Assembly: GCA_963634745.1 (NCBI GenBank)
Contig: CAVHCX010000008.1
Span: 37,124-101,123 of the forward strand
Source of the DNA: CAKRJP01 sp963634745
Lineage (GTDB): Bacteria > Bacillota > Clostridia > Lachnospirales > Lachnospiraceae
Direction of reading: 5' to 3'
DNA length: 64,000 bases
The first letter of the stretch is position 1, and each line of letters starts with the position of its first letter. Both the position numbers and the translations under genes were made by a program. Below are positions 55,339 to 63,469 of the stretch, one piece after another. The notes below the pieces were generated by a model. That model saw only the letters and a program-made list of their open reading frames with translations, was not told the origin of the DNA and did not search any database.

Positions 55339-55373
55339 TTGTGTTCTCCTTTCTGATTAACAAGAATGATATT

Positions 55374-55389
55374 ATAGTATCAATACTAT
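55374..55389. promoter_or_regulatory. MarR operator at the MATE promoter
   Basis: ATAGTAT CA ATACTAT is a perfect inverted repeat and is followed by GGGATTGAT. The same pattern occurs upstream of the regulator gene. Confidence 0.65.
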
Positions 55390-55407
55390 GGGATTGATAT
55401 GCGTTTG

Positions 55408-55437
55408 TAAAATGCCCGCAATTTGCACGGGCATTAT
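55408..55437 (-). terminator. Hairpin after the marR-type gene
   Basis: AATGCCCG/CGGGCATT with a T-run on the minus-strand side (TTTTAC). Confidence 0.6.
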
Positions 55438-55866
55438 TTATTGTCTTATATTATGAAAAGCCTTGTCTAATGAATTTAAAAACAGATTACTTTCGTCCTT
55501 TGTAAAACCTGCCAGCAGTCGCTTTTCAAAATCCGATAGAATTTTTCTGGCTGAATCGCACATGATTTTACCCTGTTCGGATATTTTTATAATCTTTATC
55601 CGCTTATCATGAGGGTCGCCGAAACTCTCAAGACAGCCTTTTTGTTCCATGCGCAAAACAATACCGGCAGTTACGGATTGGGAGAGTTGTATGCTTTTCT
55701 CCAATTCCTTCATAGTCATCTGTTCCTCCGGACATTCAAGAAGCCTAGCAAGTACGGCAGCTTGCGACATTGTTAAATCGAGATCTTTCAAGGCATGATT
55801 CAATTGCTTCTCTATTTCATTTTCCATTTCCCGCAGTAAGATTAAAATTTGCTTTTTTTCTTCCAC
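55438..55866 (-). CDS. MarR-family regulator
   Basis: The 142-residue winged-helix protein has MTMKELEKSIQLSQSVTAGIVLRM for the recognition region and GDPHDKRIKIIKISEQG for the wing. It probably represses itself and the MATE gene and is released by a toxic compound. GGAGGTGAA lies upstream of the ATG. Matching operators sit at both promoters. Confidence 0.9.
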   Translation of the reverse strand: MEEKKQILILLREMENEIEKQLNHALKDLDLTMSQAAVLARLLECPEEQMTMKELEKSIQLSQSVTAGIVLRMEQKGCLESFGDPHDKRIKIIKISEQGKIMCDSARKILSDFEKRLLAGFTKDESNLFLNSLDKAFHNIRQ

Positions 55867-55907
55867 TGAAGTTCACCTCCTAAAGTGGAGTGTAACAAAT
55901 TGATTCT

Positions 55908-55923
55908 ATAATGTCAATACCAT
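55908..55923. promoter_or_regulatory. MarR operator at its own promoter
   Basis: ATAATGTCAATACCAT followed by GAGATTGA aligns with the palindrome at 55374 with three differences and the same flank. Confidence 0.55.
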
Positions 55924-55970
55924 GAGATTGAATTTCTGGGAAAATCGTTGCTGGTAAGTAAGTGCTGGAA

Positions 55971-56085
55971 AATTTTTCCTTGTGAGGTGGGGGGACCGTA
56001 CTGCAGCGAGTAGGAAACGCAGCATGTTTTTTGCCATATAGCGGGAAGCCCCTTGTAGCCCACCAAGCTTCCACCCCGCATGAAA
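55971..56085 (+). repeat. Hairpin repeat element, copy D (rearranged remnant)
   Basis: The first ~35 bases match copy F with one base difference. They are joined at CTGCAG to a right arm like copy C (GCGAGTAGGAAACGCAGCAT...). Most of the core and the left arm are missing. It fills much of the 300-base gap 55867-56166; the remainder shows nothing else than the MarR operator and a leader. Confidence 0.7.
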
Positions 56086-56166
56086 GCCCCAACTTTCTTG
56101 CTTGCACTCCATAAGAAAGAATGTTACAATAATTTTTGTTAAAAATTATTTAGGGAGGGCCTATTT

Positions 56167-56607
56167 GTGAAAGTTTTTTCCATTGTAATGATTATTATCT
56201 TGATCATATTGGTCATTGCGGCAATTGCTCTATATTTCATCGGAAAGAAGGCTGAGAAGCGCCAGGCAGAACAGCAGAAGCAGTTAGATGCGGTGGCTCA
56301 GACAGTTAATATGTTGATTATTGACAAAGCCAAGCTAAAACTTAAGGATGCCGGACTTCCAAGTATTGTACTTGAGAGTACGCCATGGTACCTGAAGAGA
56401 TCTAAGGTACCGGTTGTAAAGGCCAAGGTTGGACCAAAGATCATGACTTTAATGTGTGATGCTCAGATTTATCCCTTGATCCCGGTTAAGAAGGAAGTGA
56501 AGGCTACTGTCAGTGGTATTTATATTACCAATGTCAGAGGCGTTCGTGGACCTTTAGAGGCACCGGAGCAAAAGAAGGGATTCTTTGCAAGACATTTTGG
56601 AAAGTAA
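56167..56607 (+). CDS. Single-pass membrane protein of unknown function
   Basis: The 146-residue protein starts with GTG, supported by AGGGAGGG. One N-terminal helix (VFSIVMIIILIILVIAAIALYFIG) is followed by a charged coiled-coil-like stretch (KKAEKRQAEQQKQLDAVAQ) and a small soluble domain (VPVVKAKVGPKIMTLMCD). I do not recognise the family. It is flanked by hairpin-element copies D and E. Confidence 0.75.
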   Translation: MKVFSIVMIIILIILVIAAIALYFIGKKAEKRQAEQQKQLDAVAQTVNMLIIDKAKLKLKDAGLPSIVLESTPWYLKRSKVPVVKAKVGPKIMTLMCDAQIYPLIPVKKEVKATVSGIYITNVRGVRGPLEAPEQKKGFFARHFGK

Positions 56608-56622
56608 AAGAGAGTGAAAAAG

Positions 56623-56652
56623 GGACTGTCGCATTAGCGGCGGTCCTTTTTT
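56623..56652 (+). terminator. Terminator identical to the rpn 3' end
   Basis: It has the same 24-base hairpin as at 51533, followed by TCC and T6. It directly precedes copy E, as the rpn copy directly precedes copy B. Confidence 0.75.
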
Positions 56653-56654
56653 AT

Positions 56655-56903
56655 GTGGGTGGGGGGACCCTACTGCAGGGGTGGGATGGGGCGAGGAAAC
56701 AAGCTGCGTTTCCTAGTCGCTTTCAGCCGGCTGATTCGCGAGGCCTTCCGCCAACTCGCGCTTTGCGCTCACGAGGGGCCCCTGGCCCTTCGGCCCTTCG
56801 GGCACAAGGCGTAAGTCTCGCTGCCGACTGCCAGCTCCTGACGGAAGCCTCGCTATCGTTTCCTCGCCCCATCCCACCCCTGCAGTACTCCTTCCCATCT
56901 CAC
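56655..56903 (+). repeat. Hairpin repeat element, copy E (type-2 arms)
   Basis: A ~249-base copy in the same orientation as A and B. The inner arm blocks 56685-56700 and 56858-56873 are perfect inverse complements (GATGGGGCGAGGAAAC) and differ from the A/B arm sequence. It keeps the core. Together with a ~145-base AT-rich leader it fills the gap 56608-57050. Confidence 0.85.
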
Positions 56904-57050
56904 ATTAAAGAAGATTTTATCAACGACTCTTCCCTTTTAAAACCGAATAGCTATAGAAAAAATCGATATTATGTATTTACGCGATCAATTGGACTGGTAA
57001 GGTATTTGGTGATAAGCTAAAAAAGCTGACTACATATTTATGGGGGAGAG

Positions 57051-57752
57051 ATGAAGAAGAGGGATTGGATAAAAAAAGGCATTCTGCTTATAGTTGTACT
57101 GGTCTGTATGGCTGCTTATTTATGGATAGCAGATGTGCATAAGCTAATGAATCGGATCTTTCTGATGTTTGCGAGCGGAGACTTTACTCTTGTAAGAGAT
57201 TTTGTCGCATCCTATGGAATTTATGCTGCACTGATTTCATTTCTTTTGATGATATTTCAGTCACTTGCGGCACCGCTTCCGGCATTTTTGATTACATTTG
57301 CAAATGCAAATTTATTTGGCTGGTGGCAAGGTGCGATCCTTTCATGGACCAGTGCGATGGCCGGGGCGGCCTTGTGCTTTTATATCGCAAAAATATTAGG
57401 CCGTGATGTGGCGGAAAAGCTGACAAGTAAGGCAGGATTGGAACAGATTGATACATTTTTTGAACGTTATGGAAAGAATACAATCTTGATTTGTCGTCTG
57501 TTGCCATTCGTATCCTTTGATCTTGTAAGTTATGCAGCTGGACTTACATCCATGTCATTTCCTTCATTCTTTATAGCAACAGGAATCGGACAGTTACCGG
57601 CAACCATTGTTTATTCTTATGTGGGAGGCATGCTGACTAAAGGTGCAAAGCTTTTGGTATCGGCATTGATGATCTTATTTGCCCTCTCGGCATTGATCTT
57701 TATGCTGAGAAGGATCTACATGGACAGACAGTCCGGGAAAATAAGCAAATAG
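57051..57752 (+). CDS. VTT/TVP38-TMEM64-family membrane protein (first of two)
   Basis: The 233-residue protein has about six hydrophobic segments and the SNARE-associated VTT core (PLPAFLITFANANLFGWWQG, ERYGKNTILICRLLPFVSFD, SYAAGLTSMSFPSFFIATGIG). The family includes DedA proteins, some of which scramble or flip lipids. GGGGAGAG precedes the ATG. It opens a run of genes continuing to 63898. Substrate unknown. Confidence 0.87.
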   Translation: MKKRDWIKKGILLIVVLVCMAAYLWIADVHKLMNRIFLMFASGDFTLVRDFVASYGIYAALISFLLMIFQSLAAPLPAFLITFANANLFGWWQGAILSWTSAMAGAALCFYIAKILGRDVAEKLTSKAGLEQIDTFFERYGKNTILICRLLPFVSFDLVSYAAGLTSMSFPSFFIATGIGQLPATIVYSYVGGMLTKGAKLLVSALMILFALSALIFMLRRIYMDRQSGKISK

Positions 57753-57792
57753 GATGAAACAGATAGTGAAAAAAATTTAGGAGGAAGAGAAG

Positions 57793-58902
57793 ATGAAAAA
57801 GAGAGTACTGGCTACATTACTTAGTGTGGCAATGCTTGCATCTCTTACAGTAGGATGTGGATCAAGTTCAAAATCAGATGACAGTAAGTCTGACACAAAG
57901 ACAGAAGCAAGCACAGATACAAAGGAAGAGACAAAAGATGTTGAGTCGGTAGAGCAGAGAACTGTTTATGTAACACCGGAGTGGTTAAAGAGTGTGCTGG
58001 ATGGAAATCAGGCAGGTTACGAAGATGTACTTGTTGCAGAAACAGAATATGGTGATGTAAAAGACTGTGCTTCTTATAAAAAAGGACATATTCCGGGAGC
58101 GCAGTATGTAGATATCTGTGAGGTAGAGGATGCAACAGGATCCGAAGAAGGCGCATATAATCTTCTGCCGGCAGAGGAAATAGAAAAAAATATGCTTTCA
58201 CACGGAATCACGAAAGATACAAAAGTTGTACTTTACGGAGAAGATGTAGCAGGAACAGCACGCGTAGCTTATGCTTATATCTGGGCAGGTGTTGAAGATG
58301 TTAAGATTGTAAATGGCGGACTTGATGCATGGGAGAAGGCCGGCTATGATACAGAAGAGAAAGCAAACGAAGGAACAACGGCACAAGACTTTGGAACTAC
58401 GGTACCGGCACATCCAGAGTACTGGACATCGATCGAAGATGCAAAAGACAAACTGGAAAATGATGATAACTTCAAGCTTGTAAGTATCAGAAGTGAAGAT
58501 GAATGGCTTGGAAAGACAAGTGGATATAACTATATGGACAAGGCCGGAGAGCCGGAGGGTGCTGTATGGGGAAAAGGTGCTGACACAGCATTTGACGTGG
58601 CCCAGTTCGTGAATGATGACGGAACAGTTAAGGATTTGGATGGATTCAAAGAAGTATGGAAAGACTGTGACTTTACATTAGATAATGAACTTGCCTTCTA
58701 CTGTGGAACAGGCTGGAGAGCATGCCCTCCATTCCTTGTACTGTATGAGAATGGATATGATAATATCTCCGTTTACGATGGTGGATGGTATGAATGGTTA
58801 ATGCATGATGATTATCCATGCCAGCTTGGTGATCCTGCAAGCTCTGACTGCCAGCATATGACAGTTGCAGATCTTCCTACGGGAAAAGCAGCCGATTACT
58901 AA
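57793..58902 (+). CDS. Extracytoplasmic two-domain rhodanese lipoprotein
   Basis: The 369-residue protein has a lipobox at TVGC (Cys22), a Ser/Asp/Lys tether and two rhodanese domains (~60-195 and ~205-350). The active Cys lies in the second (FYCGTGWRACPP), and the first lacks a Cys at the equivalent place. It is probably a sulfur-transfer enzyme outside the membrane, for example a thiosulfate or persulfide donor. It is 40 bases downstream of the VTT gene with AGGAGGAAGAG upstream of the ATG. Confidence 0.88.
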   Translation: MKKRVLATLLSVAMLASLTVGCGSSSKSDDSKSDTKTEASTDTKEETKDVESVEQRTVYVTPEWLKSVLDGNQAGYEDVLVAETEYGDVKDCASYKKGHIPGAQYVDICEVEDATGSEEGAYNLLPAEEIEKNMLSHGITKDTKVVLYGEDVAGTARVAYAYIWAGVEDVKIVNGGLDAWEKAGYDTEEKANEGTTAQDFGTTVPAHPEYWTSIEDAKDKLENDDNFKLVSIRSEDEWLGKTSGYNYMDKAGEPEGAVWGKGADTAFDVAQFVNDDGTVKDLDGFKEVWKDCDFTLDNELAFYCGTGWRACPPFLVLYENGYDNISVYDGGWYEWLMHDDYPCQLGDPASSDCQHMTVADLPTGKAADY

Positions 58903-58938
58903 AAGTTTCGGGAAAATAGTAAACATATAAAATGAGAG

Positions 58939-58970
58939 CGCTGTCACTGCTTATCGGTGACAGCGTTTAG
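58939..58970 (+). terminator. Hairpin after the rhodanese gene
   Basis: CGCTGTCAC/GTGACAGCG pairs around nine bases and is followed by TTTAG. The poor T-tract suggests readthrough into the next gene. Confidence 0.5.
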
Positions 58971-58988
58971 CCGTATTAGGGAGAAAAT

Positions 58989-59414
58989 ATGAAAAGATTA
59001 TTGTATATTTTATTGGATCTACTAACAGCAGCATTTCTAATCGGTGCTTATGTGATACAATATTTTGCAAAGAGAAAACTGGGAATGCTCAGATGGATGA
59101 ACTACCAGAATATGCAGTTTCAGAAGAACGCATCCTATGGCCTGCTTAAATATATCACAGTACTTGCGGCACTTGTTCTGATTGTTCTGATCATTCTCGG
59201 ATATAAAAAGAAAAAAGAAATGATGGGGAAATCAGATCTCTTGATGATGGTCACCATGAGTATTTTAGAACTTGTATATCTGTATGTAACGCTTCTTTTA
59301 TCGGTCGAGAAGATGGTATCTTACTATCTGCTGATGCCACTTGTCGGGGCATCCGTACTTATGCAAATTATAAGGAATGCAATCGCAGTGGGGACAACAA
59401 AGAATGAAAAATAA
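58989..59414 (+). CDS. Small membrane protein of unknown function
   Basis: The 141-residue protein has about four hydrophobic segments (residues ~5-25, 52-72, 82-105, 110-130). No motif is recognised. It is preceded by TAGGGAG and overlaps the next gene by 11 bases, so it is coupled to the VTT protein and may act with it. Confidence 0.75.
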   Translation: MKRLLYILLDLLTAAFLIGAYVIQYFAKRKLGMLRWMNYQNMQFQKNASYGLLKYITVLAALVLIVLIILGYKKKKEMMGKSDLLMMVTMSILELVYLYVTLLLSVEKMVSYYLLMPLVGASVLMQIIRNAIAVGTTKNEK

Positions 59415-60084
59415 AAAATTGTGGATATTTATCGGAATGATTGTTCTGATCTTAATATTAAATCACCGATTCGGCTGGTCGTCTTATTTGGGAAATGCAG
59501 AGAATCTGGACTTCTTAGAGCAGATGGTGCAGGATAATCTTCTATTGGCAATTCTGATCTATACACTACTTACGATTGTAAGTTGTGTAGTACTAGCCCT
59601 GCCGGGAGTAACATTTGCAATTATTGCCGGGCTAGTATTTGGGCCGCTGCTTGGAACCATCTCTTGTTCTCTGGCGACTACACTGGGGGCTATGGTGGCA
59701 TTTATTGTAGGAAGATTCTTCTTACAGGATACTATTAAGCCTATGGCAATGAAGAATAAATATTTGAAGAAGTGGTTGTTTGACGAGACCGGAAATAACG
59801 AAGTATTTATCCTGATGATCACAAGACTGGTCCCCTTGTTCCCTTATAATTTGCAGAATTTTGCTTATGGTGTAACGGATATCAGATTTTCGACCTATTC
59901 CATCTGTTCCCTGATTTTCATGCTTCCGGGTACGGCGATGTATACGGTTGGGACAGCGGGACTTGCGGATAAAGAAAACCGTATTCTATATATAGGAATA
60001 GCGATCGCTCTGGCAATCATTGTGATGGGGCTTGGGGCATTTCTTAAGAAACATTATGTGCAGGAGGAAAAAAGTGAAGAATAG
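59404..60084 (+). CDS. VTT/TVP38-TMEM64-family membrane protein (second of two)
   Basis: The 226-residue protein has VTT motifs LPGVTFAIIAGLVFGPLLG, ITRLVPLFPYNLQNFAYGVT and MLPGTAMYTVG. It is not a close copy of the first VTT protein. Start 59404 is favoured because it is the last ATG before the hydrophobic region, even though the ribosome site is weak; it is likely coupled to the overlapping upstream gene. The next gene overlaps its end. Confidence 0.85.
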   Translation: MKNKKLWIFIGMIVLILILNHRFGWSSYLGNAENLDFLEQMVQDNLLLAILIYTLLTIVSCVVLALPGVTFAIIAGLVFGPLLGTISCSLATTLGAMVAFIVGRFFLQDTIKPMAMKNKYLKKWLFDETGNNEVFILMITRLVPLFPYNLQNFAYGVTDIRFSTYSICSLIFMLPGTAMYTVGTAGLADKENRILYIGIAIALAIIVMGLGAFLKKHYVQEEKSEE

Positions 60085-61048
60085 GCATACAGTAGAGGCA
60101 TGTACACATTGTCATAGCTGCAGGGACCACTGTGTTTTTTTGAAAAAGTATGACCTTGATATCGGAGATAGGGATCGGATTGAAAAACTTGCATATCATT
60201 GCTTTTTATGTGGCAAATGTACAGAACTATGTCCGGAAGGGATTGACGGGAGAGCCTATATCTTAAATTTGCGGAGAGAACGGGTAGAAGAGTCCGGAGG
60301 CCTTCTTGAAGAAAAAGGCTATGGAATGCTTTTGAAAGAAAAGAAGGATTATATATACCGAAATTACAGGCATGCGCAGGGGGAAAGCATTCTCTTTCCG
60401 GGGTGTAACTTCCCCTCTTTTTTTCCTAAGACTAGCAAAAAGCTTGTAATGGAATTGAAAAAATATGGCATCGGAGTAGCCTATGACTGTTGCGGAAAGC
60501 CGATTGCGGAACTGGGGATGGAAGCTGATGAAAAAAGAATCATTGCCAGGATTCAGTCAGAAGTTTCTAAAAGAAAGATCAAAGAAGTAATCATGCTTTG
60601 TCCAAACTGCTATGACTTTTTAAAATCCAGGCTTACAGGTGTAAGAGTTGTAAGTATTTACAAGAAGCTGGAAGAACTTGGAATCGGAAGGAAGGATCTG
60701 CTGGCGGCAGAGGTATTCCTGCCATGCCCGGACAGGGAAAAGAGAGAATTGTTAAGAGAGCTTGAATCATATATAGACGGAAAACTGACTCCGATTGAAA
60801 ATGTACAGTGCTGTGGACTTGGAGGCTGTGCGCCGGTAAAAGAGCCGGAACTTGCAAGAAGTATGGGAGCGGCCTTAAAAGATAAATCTGAGAAAAAAGT
60901 ATATAGTTACTGTGCATCCTGTGCAGGGAATCTGAACCGTAAGGGATGTAAGAATGTAAGGCATGTATTGACTGAAATTATGGAAACCTATGAAGAAGCT
61001 GATATCGGGAAATCTATCTTGAATCGGATCAAAACAAAATTTATTTAA
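60074..61048 (+). CDS. Iron-sulfur oxidoreductase with CCG domains
   Basis: The 324-residue protein has two 4Fe-4S motifs (CTHCHSCRDHC, CFLCGKCTELCP), followed by two CCG (cysteine-rich) domains with CCGKP and CCGLGGC plus CPNCYDF and CASCAGNL. This is the layout of HdrB/GlpC-type electron-transfer subunits that handle disulfides or quinones. The start is GTG at 60074 after AGGAGG; the protein is short and soluble. It overlaps the VTT gene by 11 bases. Confidence 0.87.
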   Translation: MKNRHTVEACTHCHSCRDHCVFLKKYDLDIGDRDRIEKLAYHCFLCGKCTELCPEGIDGRAYILNLRRERVEESGGLLEEKGYGMLLKEKKDYIYRNYRHAQGESILFPGCNFPSFFPKTSKKLVMELKKYGIGVAYDCCGKPIAELGMEADEKRIIARIQSEVSKRKIKEVIMLCPNCYDFLKSRLTGVRVVSIYKKLEELGIGRKDLLAAEVFLPCPDREKRELLRELESYIDGKLTPIENVQCCGLGGCAPVKEPELARSMGAALKDKSEKKVYSYCASCAGNLNRKGCKNVRHVLTEIMETYEEADIGKSILNRIKTKFI

Positions 61049-61062
61049 GGGGATAATGAAAG

Positions 61063-62394
61063 ATGAAACGGGCAGTGATCGTATTTACCAGAATTCCGCT
61101 TCCGGGACATACCAAGACAAGAATGATGCCTTATTTTTCACCGCAGGAGTGTGCGGAGCTTCATGAAAATTTCCTGAAGGACATTGCCTTGGAGTGTGAA
61201 AAGGTAAATGCAGACATATTCGTATGCTATACGCCGCAAAAAGGGAAAGCATATTTAAGGAAAATATTTAAGAAGGCAATCGAATATATTCCGCAGGCTG
61301 GGGAAGGTCTGGGAGAAAGAATGTATGGGTCGATTGAATGTGTGCTGGGGAAAGGATATGATTCCTGTGTCTTGATCGGAACGGATATACCGGAACTAAA
61401 AGCATCCGATCTTGAATGTGCCTTAAGACTTTTGGATGTAAACGATCTAGTCTTTGGACCGACGATGGACCAAGGGTATTATCTGGTAGGAATGAAAAGG
61501 CCGATCCGGGAAGTGTTTGAAAAGAAGACTTATGGGAAGGGAAAGGTCCTGGAAGAGACGGTAGGGCCCTTGAAGGAAAAGGGGCTTTCGGTTGGATATG
61601 TAAGAAGATTGCAAGATATGGATGACAGGGAAGATATTGCAGATTACCGGAGCCGCATGAGGGAGCACAAATCTCTTAGGAAAACGCATACAGGCCGTTA
61701 CCTTTTAAAGAAACAGAAGATTTCTATTATTGTCCCCATATACAATGAAGAAACAACAATCGAAAAATTGGAAGAGCAGCTCTTACCCCTGCGTGGAAAA
61801 TGCGAAATCATATTTGTAGATGGGGGGAGTAGGGAGGCAACGCTTTCACTGATTGCTCCGGAGTTTAGAGTCCTGCATTCTAAGAAAGGGCGGGCAAATC
61901 AGATGAATCTCGGGGCACAAGAAAGCAAGGGGGATATCCTATTCTTTCTGCACTGCGACAGCGAACTTCCCAAAAGACCGCTGGAAGAAATTAAGGCGGT
62001 AATGAAAGATTATGAAGCAGGATGCTTTGGCATTGCCTTTCATTCCAGGCAGTTTTTCATGTGGACATGCAGAGTGATCTCCAACCACAGGATAAAAGAC
62101 AGGAAGGTAATGTTCGGAGATCAGGGGATTTTCATAACAAGGGAATTGTTCTTTGCGGCGGGGATGTTCCCGAATCTTCCGATCATGGAAGATTATCAGT
62201 TCTCACTGACCTTAAAGGAAATGGGAGTGAAACTTGGTCTTACCAGACACAGAATCTATACATCTGACCGGAGATTTCCGAAAAAAACGATTCCCCAGCT
62301 AAAAGTTATGTGGAAGATGAACCGCTTGAGGAAAATGTACAGAGATGGAGTTCCGATAGAAAGGATATCAAAGATGTACCGGGATGTAAGATAA
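61063..62394 (+). CDS. Fused DUF2064 (TIGR04282) and TIGR04283 glycosyltransferase
   Basis: The protein has 443 residues. Residues 1-205 match DUF2064 (VFTRIPLPGHTKTRMMP, GTDIPELKASDLECAL, GPTMDQGYYLVGMK). Residues 215-443 are a GT2-type enzyme (ISIIVPIYNEETTIEKL, FVDGGSREATL, GRANQMNLGAQESKGD, MEDYQFSLTLKEMG). These two families are usually separate neighbours and appear in clusters sometimes labelled arsenosugar biosynthesis; the true products are mostly unknown. AAGGGGATAATGAAAG precedes the ATG. Confidence 0.87.
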   Translation: MKRAVIVFTRIPLPGHTKTRMMPYFSPQECAELHENFLKDIALECEKVNADIFVCYTPQKGKAYLRKIFKKAIEYIPQAGEGLGERMYGSIECVLGKGYDSCVLIGTDIPELKASDLECALRLLDVNDLVFGPTMDQGYYLVGMKRPIREVFEKKTYGKGKVLEETVGPLKEKGLSVGYVRRLQDMDDREDIADYRSRMREHKSLRKTHTGRYLLKKQKISIIVPIYNEETTIEKLEEQLLPLRGKCEIIFVDGGSREATLSLIAPEFRVLHSKKGRANQMNLGAQESKGDILFFLHCDSELPKRPLEEIKAVMKDYEAGCFGIAFHSRQFFMWTCRVISNHRIKDRKVMFGDQGIFITRELFFAAGMFPNLPIMEDYQFSLTLKEMGVKLGLTRHRIYTSDRRFPKKTIPQLKVMWKMNRLRKMYRDGVPIERISKMYRDVR

Positions 62395-62426
62395 AAACAG
62401 CATTCACGATTAGGAGAAGAAGGCTT

Positions 62427-63443
62427 ATGGAGAGGATTAAAGGCTTAAAGGAATATGTGAACAGTAAGGCCTACCGGGAGGCTATGAATCTTCCGCAAAA
62501 ACAGGAAGAAGAATATGTCCTCCTGGCCCAGGGAGAGTACAATATCAATTACAGCTTTATTCACCCAAGGACGAAGGAAAGGCTCTTGTTGCGTGTTAAT
62601 TGCGGAAGTCAGATGCATCTAGAAGACCAGATCGCTTATGAATTTCATGCACTTAAGCTGCTGGAATGCTCAGGGAGAACGCCAAGAGGAATTTACATGG
62701 ATGGGAGTAAGAAATTACTGGACCATGGAGTGATGGTGATGGAGTACCTGCCCGGAAGAGCTCTGGATTATCATACGGATCTTACACTGGCAGCAGAATG
62801 TTTGGCTGATATCCACAGTGTAAGAATACCGGAATCAGAAAAAAAGCTGGTCTGTCCGAGAGAACCACTTCTTGCAATTTTAGAAGAGTGCGAGGAGATG
62901 GTAGAGACCTATATGGAATCACCGCTTGGAAAAGACGGAACAAAAAGAAAAATCCGGGAGCTTTTAGATAAGGCATGGGAAAAGGCAAAAGACGCAGATT
63001 TAAAAGAAACTCCATACCGATCTTGCATCAATACAGAATTAAATTCAACGAATTTTCTGATTGGGGGGAAAGGAAAAGCAAACTATCTCATTGACTGGGA
63101 GAAGCCGCTTTTGGGAGATCCGGCACAGGATCTGGGACATTTTCTCGCACCGACAACGACATTCTGGAAGACGGATGTGATATTAAATGCAGAAGAGATG
63201 GAAGGATTTTTGGATACATATCTAAAATGCGTGAAGGGCCGTTTTGATACGAAAGGACTAAAAGAACGCACGAAAGTATTTATGGAGATTACATGTTTAA
63301 GAGGAATCACCTGGTGTGCAATGGCCTGGATCCAGTATCAGCAGCCGGATAAACTGATCGTAAATGAATCAACCTATCGGAAGTTGCAAGCTTATTTGAT
63401 AGATGAATTTTTAGGAATGATAGAAATATTTTTGGATAAGTAA
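62427..63443 (+). CDS. Choline-kinase/aminoglycoside-phosphotransferase-fold protein with altered catalytic loop
   Basis: The 338-residue kinase-fold protein keeps the ATP-binding start (LLAQGEYNINYSFI), VMEYLPGRALDY and YLIDWEKPLLGDPAQDLGHF. Its catalytic loop reads INTELNSTNFL where relatives have HxDxxxxN, so Glu stands for the usual Asp. It might phosphorylate a sugar or alcohol made by the neighbouring glycosyltransferase, or have a changed activity. The start at 62427 is set by AGGAGAAG; the frame back to 62310 overlaps the previous gene. Confidence 0.8.
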   Translation: MERIKGLKEYVNSKAYREAMNLPQKQEEEYVLLAQGEYNINYSFIHPRTKERLLLRVNCGSQMHLEDQIAYEFHALKLLECSGRTPRGIYMDGSKKLLDHGVMVMEYLPGRALDYHTDLTLAAECLADIHSVRIPESEKKLVCPREPLLAILEECEEMVETYMESPLGKDGTKRKIRELLDKAWEKAKDADLKETPYRSCINTELNSTNFLIGGKGKANYLIDWEKPLLGDPAQDLGHFLAPTTTFWKTDVILNAEEMEGFLDTYLKCVKGRFDTKGLKERTKVFMEITCLRGITWCAMAWIQYQQPDKLIVNESTYRKLQAYLIDEFLGMIEIFLDK

Positions 63444-63469
63444 TACAAGTGTTTGGAAGGAGAAAAAAG

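Noticed and set aside
56655..57020. 121-residue frame over repeat copy E
   Set aside because: It is a repeat translation, with no ribosome site and no similarity to a protein family that I can see.
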